Assembly: GCA_023431345.1 (NCBI GenBank)
Contig: JAEYWK010000108.1
Coordinates: 1 to 58,277, forward strand
Direction of reading: 5' to 3'
DNA: 58,277 bases
From: Pseudomonadota bacterium
GTDB lineage: Bacteria; Myxococcota_A; Polyangia; Polyangiales; Polyangiaceae
Shown piece by piece: positions 1 to 8,478 of this stretch. The notes beneath the pieces were generated by a model. The model made no database searches. It was given only the letters and a program-made list of their open reading frames with translations, and was not told the origin of the DNA. Both the position numbers and the translations under genes were made by a program. Every line of letters starts with the position of its first letter. The first letter of the stretch is position 1.

Positions 1-867
1 GCGTCACAGCCCGCGCCGGCGCCTGCCGCGGCACCAGCGCCGGCACCGGTACCCGCGGCGCCGGCAGCAGCGCCCGGCGCTTCCGCCCCGCCCGGCGGCG
101 TGGCTTGTCCCCAATGCGGCCACGCAAACGCGGGCAACCGCTTCTGCGCTTCCTGCGGCTACAATTTGGGAGCGCTCGCGGGTGCAGCGCCTTCGGTGCC
201 TGCGGCTGCAGCTGCGCCGGCGCCGGCGTCGGCCGGCATCGTGCTCACGGCGCTACGCGCTGACGGCAGCGAGGCGGGCACCTTCCGCATGCCCGACGCC
301 CCCGTCGTCTCGGTGGGGCGCGACACCGGCTCGATTTTCGCGGGTGACAGCTATCTGTCGCCGCGGCACGCCACCTTCACCAAGCGCGGCGCGCAGCTGT
401 TCGTCAAAGACGAAGGCTCGCTGAACGGCGTCTACTTGAAGGTGCGTCCGAACGAGCCTTGCTTGCTCGAGTTCGGCGATGTCTTCCGCATCGGCCAAGA
501 AATCATTCGTTTCGAGGAGCTGCGCGGGCAGGGCAAGTCGAGCGACGGAGTCGAGCGCTTCGGCAGCCCCGCCAAGGGCTACATCGGCCGCCTCGCGCTC
601 GTCATCGGACGTGACACCACGGGCAACTCGTTCCCCGTCCCCGAGCGCGGCGTGCATTGCGGACGTGAGCGCGGCGACATCTTGTTCTCCGAAGACGGCT
701 ACGTCTCCGGGCTGCACTGCCGCATCGCGCGGGGGCCCGATGGGCGCGTCTACTTGACCGACGTCGGTAGCTCGAACGGAACCTTCATTCGGTTACAGAA
801 CGAGCGCGCCGTAGGCGGGACGGACATCCTGTTGATGGGCCAGCAGCTCTTCCGCATCGACGCCTGA
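1..867 (+). CDS. FHA-domain protein with N-terminal zinc ribbon (5' end outside window)
   Basis: The frame is open from base 1 and ends at TGA 865-867, so the true start lies outside the window. An Ala/Pro-rich linker of about 33 codons leads into a zinc ribbon with two CxxC knuckles (CPQC near base 106, CASC near 145). A second Ala-rich linker follows, then two forkhead-associated domains. FHA1 (about bases 300-450) keeps SVGRD, SPRH and SLNG; FHA2 (about 595-800) keeps CGRERGD, SGLHCR and SSNGTF, the Arg, Ser-x-x-His and Asn that bind phosphothreonine. FHA proteins read the output of Ser/Thr kinases, which are abundant in myxobacteria; a kinase and a pseudokinase are in this window. The partner is not identifiable here. 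The GTG at base 100 could be an internal start, but the upstream frame continues with matching composition, so I treat the gene as truncated. Confidence 0.85.
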   Translation, partial: ASQPAPAPAAAPAPAPVPAAPAAAPGASAPPGGVACPQCGHANAGNRFCASCGYNLGALAGAAPSVPAAAAAPAPASAGIVLTALRADGSEAGTFRMPDAPVVSVGRDTGSIFAGDSYLSPRHATFTKRGAQLFVKDEGSLNGVYLKVRPNEPCLLEFGDVFRIGQEIIRFEELRGQGKSSDGVERFGSPAKGYIGRLALVIGRDTTGNSFPVPERGVHCGRERGDILFSEDGYVSGLHCRIARGPDGRVYLTDVGSSNGTFIRLQNERAVGGTDILLMGQQLFRIDA

Positions 868-877
868 CGCCAACTAC

Positions 878-1273
878 ATGAGCTCGACCATTCGCGTCGT
901 GGCGGCCGTCATCGCCCGGGACGGCCGCTATCTCGTGACGCAGCGCCGGCCTACCGCGGTGCTGCCGCTGTTGTGGGAGTTCCCCGGTGGCAAGGTCGAA
1001 GGCACCGAGACCGATGGCGACGCGCTCAAGCGCGAGGTGCGACACCGCGTGGGAGTGGAGATCGAGCCCGGTGCTCCGTTCAACACGGTGAGGCACGAGT
1101 ACGAGCACTACACGGTGGAGCTCCACCTCTTCGAGTGCCGCATCACCCGCGGGGAGCCCCAGGCGCTCAACGTGCACCAGTTTCGCTGGGTAGCGAGCGA
1201 CGAGTTCGATCGGCTGCCGTTCACGCCCGCGGACGAAGCGTCCATGAGCAAGCTGCTCGGGCTGACGCAGTAG
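878..1273 (+). CDS. Nudix-fold (MutT-like) protein with degenerate Nudix box
   Basis: 131 residues, the usual size for a small MutT-type Nudix hydrolase, starting at ATG ten bases after the FHA gene. The strands before and after the box are typical (VVAAVIARDGRYLVTQR, then WEFPGGKVE), and the spacing G38-x5-E44-x7-R52-E53 is canonical. The two glutamates that should follow (REUxEExGU) are replaced: residues 52-60 read REVRHRVGV, so E-E is H56-R57. Those glutamates bind the catalytic metal in MutT-type enzymes. The fold assignment is firm from motif spacing; activity is doubtful. It may be inactive, use another ligand set, or bind nucleotides as a sensor. It lies between the FHA gene and comF, possibly in one transcript. 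Confidence 0.85.
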   Translation: MSSTIRVVAAVIARDGRYLVTQRRPTAVLPLLWEFPGGKVEGTETDGDALKREVRHRVGVEIEPGAPFNTVRHEYEHYTVELHLFECRITRGEPQALNVHQFRWVASDEFDRLPFTPADEASMSKLLGLTQ

Positions 1274-1330
1274 CGCGCACGGGTCACCACAGCGCGCGCA
1301 ACCGCGCCCGCCGTTGGCCGATGAGCGAGC

Positions 1331-2020
1331 ATGCTCGCGCTCTGCCAGCGGCTGCTGTCATACACGCTCGATCTGCTCGCCCCGCCCGAGTGCGCGGCGT
1401 GCGACGCGAGCCTCACCTGCCGCGCCACATTTTGCCCCGCTTGCGGCGCCCCGGCGCCGAGCGGGCCTCGCCACTTATTGGCCGACGTGCCGGTCATCGT
1501 CGCCGGCGGCTACGCGGCGCCGCTCTCCACCGCGATCACCCGCTTCAAATACGGCGGACGCGGCGAGCTATCGCGGCCGCTCGCGGCGCTGCTGCTGCCG
1601 GCGCTGCGCGAGCTGTCGCTGCCGCCGCACGCCACGTTCGTACCCGTACCGCTCCATGCCAGGCGGCTCGCCGAGCGTGGCTACAATCAAGCTGGCTTGG
1701 TCGCGCAAGACCTGGCGCGCGCGCTCGATCGCAGCTGCTCGCCACGCCTCCTGGCTCGCACGCGCGACACGGCGCACCAAGTCGGCAAGTCTCGCGGTGA
1801 CCGCATGAGCAACGCGCAGGGAGCGTTCGCGTTGCGACGCGCCGCCCGCCCGGACGTCGAGGTAGTGCTCGTCGACGACGTGATCACCACCGGCGCCACG
1901 GTGCGAGCTTGTGCGCAAGCCTTGGCCGACGGCGGCGTCAAATTGCTCTACGTGGTCGCGTTGGCCGAGGCTCGCGAGCCAGCCGCCAGTCAGGCTGACG
2001 GCGAATGCGCGCGCCTGTGA
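1331..2020 (+). CDS. comF: ComF family phosphoribosyltransferase-like protein
   Basis: 229 residues, normal for ComF/GntX proteins. The N-terminus carries a zinc-finger pair (C21-x2-C24 and C35-x2-C38) typical of the family. The C-terminal half has the type I phosphoribosyltransferase fold, with the PRPP-binding loop VLVDDVITTGAT at about residues 179-190. ComF proteins are needed for DNA uptake in naturally competent bacteria and are also linked to replication-fork and DNA metabolism; the substrate is unknown. No other competence gene is adjacent. A strong stem-loop follows the stop. Confidence 0.9.
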   Translation: MLALCQRLLSYTLDLLAPPECAACDASLTCRATFCPACGAPAPSGPRHLLADVPVIVAGGYAAPLSTAITRFKYGGRGELSRPLAALLLPALRELSLPPHATFVPVPLHARRLAERGYNQAGLVAQDLARALDRSCSPRLLARTRDTAHQVGKSRGDRMSNAQGAFALRRAARPDVEVVLVDDVITTGATVRACAQALADGGVKLLYVVALAEAREPAASQADGECARL

Positions 2021-2028
2021 CAGCGCGG

Positions 2029-2058
2029 CGTCTCGGCGCTGCGACGGCGCCCGAGGCG
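2029..2058 (+). terminator. Stem-loop after comF
   Basis: Bases 2029-2039 pair with 2047-2058 around a 7-base loop: eleven pairs with one bulged C and one G-U. It begins nine bases after the comF stop. No T-run follows, so it may be a 3'-end-stabilising hairpin or a Rho-assisted end rather than a classical intrinsic terminator. Confidence 0.4.
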
Positions 2059-2167
2059 TACACGTCACGATCGCTCCGCTAGGCACGTTCGCGGATTTGC
2101 TTGTAGTGTTCGGGATATGCGAGGGGCTTGCGTGATGGCATGCTCGTCCTGACGCGCGGAGTCGCTT

Positions 2168-3949
2168 TTGACCGAGTCCCCGAAACCACCGCCACGGCCT
2201 GCCGCGCCGCGCGAGCCGCGTGAGTCGGCGCGCGACACGCTGGCGCCCTCCAGCTTCGGCGTGCTCGGCAACAAGTCGGCCACCCCGAAAACGCCAGAGA
2301 ACGTTCGCCCCGCACGCGCTCCCCTCAATACGCTCGGCGAGCTGGAGGGAGTCTCTGCCACCGCCACCCTTCGCCCGCCCGGAGCCGTACCGCCGCCCCC
2401 GCGCTCACTTCCCCAGCCCGCCTTCGACGTGCACGCGAGCGAGCCGCGAGCCGGCGACGCGGATGCGCCCTTCCCGCCGCTAGCAACGGACCCAGCGGCT
2501 GGCCCGCGCTCGAGGCCGTTCGGGCCGCGTCCTCACGCCACGCCTTTCGGGATGGGCCCCGACGACGCGGCAAGAGCCCCCCACGCGCGCGCTGCGGCGA
2601 CGGATCCGGACGCGGTCGCCAGCGGGCCCAACGTCGATCCGGCGCTCGAGTCGACGCTCGACATGAGCGGCAGCGCCTCGAAGAAAGCCACTCAGGCCGC
2701 CCTCATCGAGCAGAGCCGCGTGAGCAGCGCCGCAGCCAGCGCGGTCGCGAAGCCAGCGAGCGCGGTGCCAGCTCCGGGTTTGTTCATTGCCGACGAGCCG
2801 GTCGAGCCCAGGCCCCCACAGCCCTCGCTGGTCACCCAGCAGCGCCGGCTACTCACGCGCATGCGCGTGGCAGTGCTGGTGCTCGGCGGCCTCCTGCTCA
2901 TGGCAGCGGGCGCGCTGGTCGTGATGATCTTTCGGCGCGCGGAGGCGGGCGCCGTGCGCAGCAGAGCCGTCGCCTCGGCGAGCGCTCGACCAGAGCCCCC
3001 TGGCTGTCGTCTGGCTCTCCCCCCGACTCGCATTTCCGCGACCATCGAGCGCACGGTCCCGCTGAGCGTGGAGCCGCGAGCCGACGGCACGCTGGCGCTC
3101 GCGATCGCCGATACCAAGACGACCGCTGCCGGCTGGCTCTACGATCCGCTCCGCGGTGAGCCGCTCCGGCAGCTCGGCGCAGCCGCCGTCGATGGCGACG
3201 TGACTCACGTGACCGCAGGCGAGCCGTTGCTCGTCGATCGTGCTCTGCCCGACTTCGCGTTCGGGCAAACGCTGAGCCGAGGTTTGGCGCTCGGCGTTGG
3301 GCCAGCGGGGCTGCTCCGGCGCGGAGACGACGGAGCGACCGGCGTCGTGTTCGCGCTGCCGACCGGCGCGCGCGTGACGGCGCCGCGCGTCGCGTCACTC
3401 GGGGGCACCCATTTCGTGGTCTTCCGCCAGGGCGGCGCCGAGGGCCGCATCATGACCGGCTGGCTCAACGCCGACGGCACGGCGCGCGGCGAGCTAGCGG
3501 CGGTGGCGGGCGCTCCGCGCAGCTTGGGGACGCCCGCGGCGGCGACCTTCGGCGACCGCGCCCTCACGTTATTCTCCGCGCGCGCCGACAAATCCGAGCC
3601 CTACGAGCTCTACGCGGCCAGCGCCGCCCTGGGCGCCGCGCCCGAGCCGGCGCGGAAGCTCGCGCTGCCCGTGGAGGGTGGCGGTGCGATCGCTCCATCG
3701 TTGAGCGCGCTCCCGTCCGGCCGATTCCTCCTGCAATGGACCGACGGCAGCGTCGGCCACTACCAGGTGCGCGCGATCGTGCTCGGCGCGGAGCTCGAGC
3801 CGCTCGGTCCCGCGCTGCAGGTCTCCGCCAAGGGCGCCAATGCGGGCCAAGGAGCGATCGTGACGACATCCCAAGCCACCGTCTCGTTCTTCATCCAAAC
3901 CACGGCAGGTCACGACGAGCTGTGGGGAGCGACGCTCGCGTGTCGATGA
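2168..3949 (+). CDS. Single-pass membrane protein with Pro-rich cytoplasmic arm; unknown function
   Basis: 593 residues from TTG, chosen because GGAG (2158-2161) sits six bases upstream. Three parts are visible: a disordered Pro/Ala/Arg-rich N-terminal arm (about 1-230), one transmembrane helix (about 232-256, flanked by Arg), and a C-terminal region of about 330 residues rich in short beta-strand-like segments ending in DGT or GG turns, which would be extracytoplasmic. The architecture resembles myxobacterial membrane proteins of unknown role with a beta-propeller-like outer domain, but I recognise no family signature. Its stop overlaps the next gene (ATGA at 3946-3949), so the two are probably translationally coupled. 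Confidence 0.7.
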   Translation: MTESPKPPPRPAAPREPRESARDTLAPSSFGVLGNKSATPKTPENVRPARAPLNTLGELEGVSATATLRPPGAVPPPPRSLPQPAFDVHASEPRAGDADAPFPPLATDPAAGPRSRPFGPRPHATPFGMGPDDAARAPHARAAATDPDAVASGPNVDPALESTLDMSGSASKKATQAALIEQSRVSSAAASAVAKPASAVPAPGLFIADEPVEPRPPQPSLVTQQRRLLTRMRVAVLVLGGLLLMAAGALVVMIFRRAEAGAVRSRAVASASARPEPPGCRLALPPTRISATIERTVPLSVEPRADGTLALAIADTKTTAAGWLYDPLRGEPLRQLGAAAVDGDVTHVTAGEPLLVDRALPDFAFGQTLSRGLALGVGPAGLLRRGDDGATGVVFALPTGARVTAPRVASLGGTHFVVFRQGGAEGRIMTGWLNADGTARGELAAVAGAPRSLGTPAAATFGDRALTLFSARADKSEPYELYAASAALGAAPEPARKLALPVEGGGAIAPSLSALPSGRFLLQWTDGSVGHYQVRAIVLGAELEPLGPALQVSAKGANAGQGAIVTTSQATVSFFIQTTAGHDELWGATLACR

Positions 3950-4827
3950 CAGCGGGGGCTCGAGCGTCGACGCTGGCGGTGGCGCTCACGCTCGCGGCGC
4001 TGCTTCAAGGCTGCGGCTTGATGTCGTCCAGCGGCCCCACCGAGGTGGCGCGGGGCGAATACTACGCGGCCGGCAAACCCGAGTTCGACGCCTTCTTCAT
4101 CCAGCTCCACCAGAAGCAAGTGGAGCTGCTCAGCGCGCCCGAGGAGCCGCAGAAGGCCCGTGAAAGCCTGACGCGCGCCGTCGGGCTCACCCGCGACGCT
4201 TCGGACGACAGCTTCCGTGAGCGGCTCACTCGAGAGGTGCGCCTGCTCGCCGATCGGGGCTTGCGCCTGCGCCTCGAGGTGCCCGAGCCGAGCGAAGCGC
4301 TCGACGCGTCGGCGACGCTCCACGCCTCCGACGCGAGCACGCTGACTCCACTCCGCGAAGCCCTACCGCAGGGCGCGACGCGGCTCGTGCGCTCGCGTAA
4401 CCGCATGCAGGCCACGAAAGTGGCGCTCGAGAAGCTGCGCGTGCAGGCGATTCGGCTGGAGGGCAGCGTCGACGAAGCCTTTCGCGTCGAGGGCCCTTGG
4501 AAGCGCGATGAAGTCCGCAAGAACCTGGCGGATGCTCAGAAAATGATCACGCTCATGTTGTCACGCGCAAAAGACGTGCTCGAGGTCGATCAGACGCTGC
4601 TCGCGCTCGTCGCGCAGGCCGCCACGAGTGACCCGAGCGTCGGCACGCTGCCGCCCCCCGACCCGACAGCAACCGAAGACGAGCCTCGCGTAAAGCCCGC
4701 GCGGCGCAGCGCTCCACGCCCTCTGCCCGCTAGCAAGCCGGCCGCGGCCAAGCCTCGCGCAGACGACGAGGCCCCGCCCGCCCCGAGGCCCACCCAGGGC
4801 TCAGCGCCCGCCGAAATCGAACCTTAG
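3946..4827 (+). CDS. Predicted lipoprotein with helical domain and Pro-rich tail
   Basis: About 293 residues from ATG 3946, which overlaps the upstream stop; a GTG two codons earlier (3940) is also possible. A short signal peptide ends in a lipobox (LLQGC, Cys about residue 23). The body is mostly charged helix with several heptad-like Leu/Ala stretches (about residues 60-230), then a Pro/Ala-rich low-complexity tail. I do not recognise the family. Coupling to the membrane protein upstream suggests a shared envelope complex; this is inference. Confidence 0.7.
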   Translation: MTAGARASTLAVALTLAALLQGCGLMSSSGPTEVARGEYYAAGKPEFDAFFIQLHQKQVELLSAPEEPQKARESLTRAVGLTRDASDDSFRERLTREVRLLADRGLRLRLEVPEPSEALDASATLHASDASTLTPLREALPQGATRLVRSRNRMQATKVALEKLRVQAIRLEGSVDEAFRVEGPWKRDEVRKNLADAQKMITLMLSRAKDVLEVDQTLLALVAQAATSDPSVGTLPPPDPTATEDEPRVKPARRSAPRPLPASKPAAAKPRADDEAPPAPRPTQGSAPAEIEP

Positions 4828-4844
4828 GGCCCGCGAACCCCGGC

Positions 4845-5135
4845 TTACAGCAGGCACATCTCGAGCACGCGCGAGTCTTGGGCTTGCATCGCGCACTCGA
4901 AGCTGCGGCGTGACACTCGATCGGTGCACTCCTGGAACGCCGGGTCCGTCTCTGCTTTGCGACGCGCCTCTTCCTGCAGGCGCAGCACCTCCGCCGCGCT
5001 CGACCCCGGTCGGTCGTCGCGCAGCAAGATCTCGACGTAGTGGTCGAGCAAGAGCCCGCACTCGCTCGGCTCCACGCGCTTGCCGCAGCCGAGCGACAAC
5101 AGCGCGAGCAGCAGCGCTTTGCCCGCGCACCTCAT
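4845..5135 (-). CDS. Small Cys-rich predicted lipoprotein (tandem copy B)
   Basis: 96 residues from ATG 5135. The signal peptide is short and ends in LLSLGC, a good lipobox. The mature part is helical and carries four further cysteines, at residues 26, 70, 81 and 94. Its start overlaps the stop of the gene upstream on the same strand (ATGA). The pattern of Cys and flanking residues (ECG near the N-terminus, C-x10-C, then a Cys close to the C-terminus) mirrors that upstream gene, so the two look like tandem paralogues. Function unknown. It converges on the preceding lipoprotein gene with only 17 bases between stops. Confidence 0.75.
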   Translation of the reverse strand: MRCAGKALLLALLSLGCGKRVEPSECGLLLDHYVEILLRDDRPGSSAAEVLRLQEEARRKAETDPAFQECTDRVSRRSFECAMQAQDSRVLEMCLL

Positions 5136-5452
5136 CGGAAGCAGGTGTCCGTGATCTCCTGCGCCTTCTTGGCGGCGCGCACGCACTGCATGGCCTGCTC
5201 GGTGATGCGCCGGCCCACGCAGGTCTTGAGCTGCGACTCCTTCACCCAGCTGCGGGTGCGCTCGAGCTGCTCCTGGCGCGTGTCCGGATCTTGGCTGGCC
5301 GGGCTCGCCGCCAGCTCCAGCTCCGTAACCTTGTCGGCGATCTCTTGGCACTCCTTCTCGGTCGCAGGGTGGCCGCAGCCGACCAGCGCGAGCAGCGCGA
5401 CCAGTGCGAGGCCCTGAGCCTTCCACGTCGAGAACCCAGCATCGGAGGTCAT
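5132..5452 (-). CDS. Small Cys-rich predicted lipoprotein (tandem copy A)
   Basis: 106 residues from ATG 5452. The signal peptide ends in LALVGC. The mature region has ECQ near the start and three further Cys, one at C-x11-C spacing and one three residues from the C-terminus, matching the downstream copy. The paired cysteines on helices suggest a small disulfide-stapled helical hairpin. It is first in a two-gene unit. The 160 bases upstream are shared with the divergent TPR gene and presumably hold both promoters. Function unknown. Confidence 0.75.
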   Translation of the reverse strand: MTSDAGFSTWKAQGLALVALLALVGCGHPATEKECQEIADKVTELELAASPASQDPDTRQEQLERTRSWVKESQLKTCVGRRITEQAMQCVRAAKKAQEITDTCFR

Positions 5453-5576
5453 GGAGCCCCGTGCTTTTGGTCCGCTTCGTCCGCTTTGGCAATCCCGTAA
5501 GCCGCCGGGTCGCTTTAACCCCCTGATCTTCATCGGCTTTTGAGGGCCCCGCACCGGCCCCGCCGCCGGCCGAAAT

Positions 5577-5612
5577 CTGGACGCTTGTGCAGGTGCTGCT
5601 AGATTGAGAGGG
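5577..5612 (+). promoter_or_regulatory. Predicted promoter for leaderless TPR gene
   Basis: GCTAGATT with -10-like TAGATT at 5600-5605 lies seven bases before ATG 5613. A weak -35-like CTGGAC is 17 bases upstream (5577-5582). Transcription would start at or next to the A of ATG, giving a leaderless message. Confidence 0.4.
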
Positions 5613-6365
5613 ATGACGCAGAAGCGTCCCGCCACCGCAGCCGCCGTGACGCCGGAGCTCCTCCTGCGCAAGGCCACGTTGGCCCGGACGTCGCTCACCC
5701 GCGCCAAGTACGCCCAGCGCGGCCTGGCCTACGGCGCGCCCCTCGACCACACGACGCGTGTGCTCCTCCTGCGGCAGCTCTACCTCTCGCACATGGAGGG
5801 CCGGCGTTTCGCCGACGCGCTGGTGGTCGCCGAGCAAATGGTCACGACGCACGTCATGCCGGACGTCGCGCGCCAAGACGCCGCCCGCGCTTGTTTGGGC
5901 CTGGGGGATCGCGAGAAGGCCATCGAGCACCTGCGCATCGGTAGCCGCGTGAGCCCTCCCGCTCGGCGCGCCTTCCACCTCTGGACGCTCGGTACGGTGC
6001 TCTACTTGGAAGGGCGCTACCCCGACGCCTGTGGGGCGCTGTCGCGGGCCGCTCGCTGGGGCACGACCGACAAGCCGCTCTACCTCGCCGGCCTCGGCTT
6101 GGCGCGCCTCGCCGCCGGTGAAAAAGTGACCAACCTCGCGGAGCTGCGCGAGCGCCTGTCGGACGCGCCCTGTGGCCAGGGCTACGGGCAGTTCGTGCTC
6201 GGCGAGCTGTGCTTCGAGCTCTCCGACTACGCAGGGGCGGCGCGCTACCTGAAAGCCTTCTTGAAGCGGGTCACGAGCGGCCGCGTAGCCCTGCAAGTGT
6301 CGCTCTCCGGTGAAATTCGTCGCGCGCGGAGCCTGGTACGTCGCGCATCTCAGAAGCTCAGGTAA
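5613..6365 (+). CDS. TPR-like helical repeat protein
   Basis: About 250 residues. ATG 5613 is preferred over TTG 5604 because a -10-like TAGATT ends seven bases upstream. The protein is a series of helix-turn-helix units with TPR character (EGRRFADALVVAEQM, LGDREKAIEHLRIG, EGRYPDACGALSRAA, LSDYAGAARYLKAF), about four to five repeats with no signal peptide, so it is probably a cytoplasmic protein-protein interaction module. It ends eight bases before the DsbD gene and could be co-transcribed with it. The partner is not evident. Confidence 0.75.
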   Translation: MTQKRPATAAAVTPELLLRKATLARTSLTRAKYAQRGLAYGAPLDHTTRVLLLRQLYLSHMEGRRFADALVVAEQMVTTHVMPDVARQDAARACLGLGDREKAIEHLRIGSRVSPPARRAFHLWTLGTVLYLEGRYPDACGALSRAARWGTTDKPLYLAGLGLARLAAGEKVTNLAELRERLSDAPCGQGYGQFVLGELCFELSDYAGAARYLKAFLKRVTSGRVALQVSLSGEIRRARSLVRRASQKLR

Positions 6366-6373
6366 GGTTGGGC

Positions 6374-7678
6374 GTGACCTCGCGTCTCGGCCGCCTCTCC
6401 CTACTGCTCGCTCTGCTGGCGCTCACTGCGCCCGCCACCGCGTGGGCGGCTCCCGACGACGCCTTCACGCGCGCGCTCTCGAAGGGCCCGCTCTACGCGG
6501 CGCTGGCCGCGCTCGTGGGCGGGCTCGCGGTCAGCCTCACCCCCTGCGTCTACCCGATGATCGCGGTGACGGTCAGCATCTTCGGGGCCAAGCAATCCAA
6601 GAGCCGCGTCGAAGGCATGCTGCTTTCGCTCGCGTTCGTGCTCGGCATCGCGGCCATGCTGGTTCCGCTCGGCCTGATCGCGGGCTTGAGCGGCGGCATG
6701 TTCGGCGCGGTGCTGCAGAGCCGCGCGGTGGTAGTGGCGATCTCGCTCCTGTTCTTGGTCATGGCCGCGTCCATGTTCGGCGCCTTCGAGCTCACGCTAC
6801 CGGCGAGCTTGAACAACAAGCTCGCGGAGGTCGGAGGCATCGGCTACAAGGGCGCGTTTCTGCTCGGCTGGGCGTGCGGGCTGATCGCCGCGCCGTGCAC
6901 CGGCCCCGTGCTGACCGGCATCTTGGCTTGGATCGCGGCGACGCGAAGCGCGGGCCTGGGGGCGCTGGCCATGGGAGCGTTTTCGCTCGGCTTGGGCGCG
7001 CCGTTCTTCGCCGTGGGCGCGTTCGCAGTGCAGCTGCCGAAGAGCGGACGCTGGATGGTGCACGTGAAGAGCATCTTCGGCGTCGTGCTGATCGTGGTGG
7101 CGCTGTACTTCCTGAACAACTCGTTCGGCTTCGCCAACGCCCACGCCTCCGGCTCGCTCGCGTTCATCGCCGCGTGTCTGTTCTTGGTGCTGCTCGGCTT
7201 GCTCGCGGGCGCCGTGCACCGAGAGTTCGGCGAGCCGGGCGCGGGCGTGAAGGTCGCCAAGGGCCTCGGCATCTTGCTGGTGAGCGTGGGGGCCCTGGGC
7301 GCCATCTTGGGCATCAGCAAGCCGCGCCAGACCTTGGCCTGGGAGCACCACGACGTGGAAGGCGCGATCGCCCGCGCCGCCACCGACAAACGCCCGCTGA
7401 TCGTGGACTTTACGGCGGCGTGGTGCGGCGCCTGCAAAGAGCTGGACAAGAAGACGTTCTCGGAGCCGCGGGTCGGTCAGGAGCTGGGCCGCTTCGTCGC
7501 CGTCAAGGTCGATGCCACGAACGACGACGACCCCAAGGTGGAGGCCATGCTCGCCCGTTTCAAGGTAGTGGGGCTGCCAACGGTGCTGCTATTCGACTCA
7601 CGGGGCAACGAAGCGGCGCGCTTCAACGACTTCGTCCCGCCCGATGAGTTCCTCAAGTCCGTGCAGCGCGTCGATTGA
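6374..7678 (+). CDS. Short DsbD-type thiol:disulfide interchange protein
   Basis: About 434 residues. GTG 6374 is preferred because AAGG (6364-6367) is six bases upstream; TTG 6368 would touch that site. A signal peptide ends near residue 26 (ATAWA). The beta domain has eight membrane helices with the redox cysteines in TPCVYPM and APCTGPVL. A C-terminal thioredoxin-like gamma domain carries WCGAC. The N-terminal periplasmic alpha domain of E. coli DsbD is absent, so this is a ScsB/CcdA-plus-thioredoxin-like form that moves electrons from cytoplasmic thioredoxin to periplasmic acceptors. The natural partner would be another periplasmic thiol protein; none is encoded next to it. Confidence 0.9.
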   Translation: MTSRLGRLSLLLALLALTAPATAWAAPDDAFTRALSKGPLYAALAALVGGLAVSLTPCVYPMIAVTVSIFGAKQSKSRVEGMLLSLAFVLGIAAMLVPLGLIAGLSGGMFGAVLQSRAVVVAISLLFLVMAASMFGAFELTLPASLNNKLAEVGGIGYKGAFLLGWACGLIAAPCTGPVLTGILAWIAATRSAGLGALAMGAFSLGLGAPFFAVGAFAVQLPKSGRWMVHVKSIFGVVLIVVALYFLNNSFGFANAHASGSLAFIAACLFLVLLGLLAGAVHREFGEPGAGVKVAKGLGILLVSVGALGAILGISKPRQTLAWEHHDVEGAIARAATDKRPLIVDFTAAWCGACKELDKKTFSEPRVGQELGRFVAVKVDATNDDDPKVEAMLARFKVVGLPTVLLFDSRGNEAARFNDFVPPDEFLKSVQRVD

Positions 7679-7749
7679 GCCAGCGGCGGCGTCAGCGCGG
7701 CGTGGTTGACGTGTAGCGGTTAGCTACGGTGTGACAGAACGGGGCGTGC

Positions 7750-8406
7750 TCATTTTGTCTTCGCCCGGCGGGTGGCGTCGTTTTCCTCTCCGATCGCGAA
7801 CGTGCCTGATCGCGGCAATCGAGGGCGCGCGATGTCTTGAATCGCCCGCACCAGCTCATCGCGCGGCACCGGCTTGTCGAGCACTCGCGGCACGGTGCGG
7901 AGGCCCTCCCGCCGCGCGATCGCCGAGCAAATCAGCGATGCGGCGTAGCTGTCGCCGCTGAGCAGCAGGAAGCGCTCGGCCAGCTGCGGGTGACGCTCGC
8001 GAACGCGCACGAACAGCTCCGGGCCCGTCGTCTCGGGCATCGAAACGTCGGAAACGATGACGTCGAAGTGGCTGCCATCGTCGAGGCGCGCCAGCGCTTC
8101 GACGGCGCTCGCTGCCGTCACCACGTCGAGCTCGCGCAGCATGCTCGCGGTGGCTTTGAGTACCAGCACTTGGTCATCGACGAGCAGCACTCGCAGGCGT
8201 CTGCTGGGCGGCGCCTCCGGCAGCACCGACGTCCAGCCCTCGGAGTCGGCTACGCGCGCGTTGCAGCTCGGGCAGCGCCACTGCGGCTCGCTGCCGGTCT
8301 CCCCGAGCTGCGCGGACCAGCCGTGGCGGGCGAGCAGGACGAAGCCCCACTCTACGGCGGCGGACGACTCCCCGCAGTCCAGGCAAACGACGAACGAGCT
8401 GCTCAT
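7750..8406 (-). CDS. Response regulator receiver protein with N-terminal zinc ribbon
   Basis: 218 residues from ATG 8406, just before the ribbon; ATGs at 8439 and 8463 would add 11 or 19 residues without recognisable homology. The N-terminal 60 residues carry CxxC pairs (CLDC, CPSC) of a zinc ribbon. A CheY-like receiver follows: acidic pair in LLVDDQ, phospho-acceptor Asp in VIVSDVSMPE, conserved Ser in LLLSGD, and Lys in LDKPV. There is no DNA-binding or enzymatic output domain, so it probably acts by protein contact. It lies downstream of ligD on the same strand and may share its transcript. No histidine kinase is nearby. Confidence 0.85.
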   Translation of the reverse strand: MSSSFVVCLDCGESSAAVEWGFVLLARHGWSAQLGETGSEPQWRCPSCNARVADSEGWTSVLPEAPPSRRLRVLLVDDQVLVLKATASMLRELDVVTAASAVEALARLDDGSHFDVIVSDVSMPETTGPELFVRVRERHPQLAERFLLLSGDSYAASLICSAIARREGLRTVPRVLDKPVPRDELVRAIQDIARPRLPRSGTFAIGEENDATRRAKTK

Positions 8407-8478
8407 CCCGCAGGGTAATGCAAGCGCTGCGCCGCTCATTTTGCGCGCATAACGTGGGATCATGTCGGATGTAGCGTT

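Noticed and set aside
7679..7749. Promoter in the gap after the DsbD gene (TTGACG) and a GTAGC/GCTAC hairpin
   Set aside because: The flanking genes converge here, so no promoter is needed; the stem has only five pairs and no T-run.
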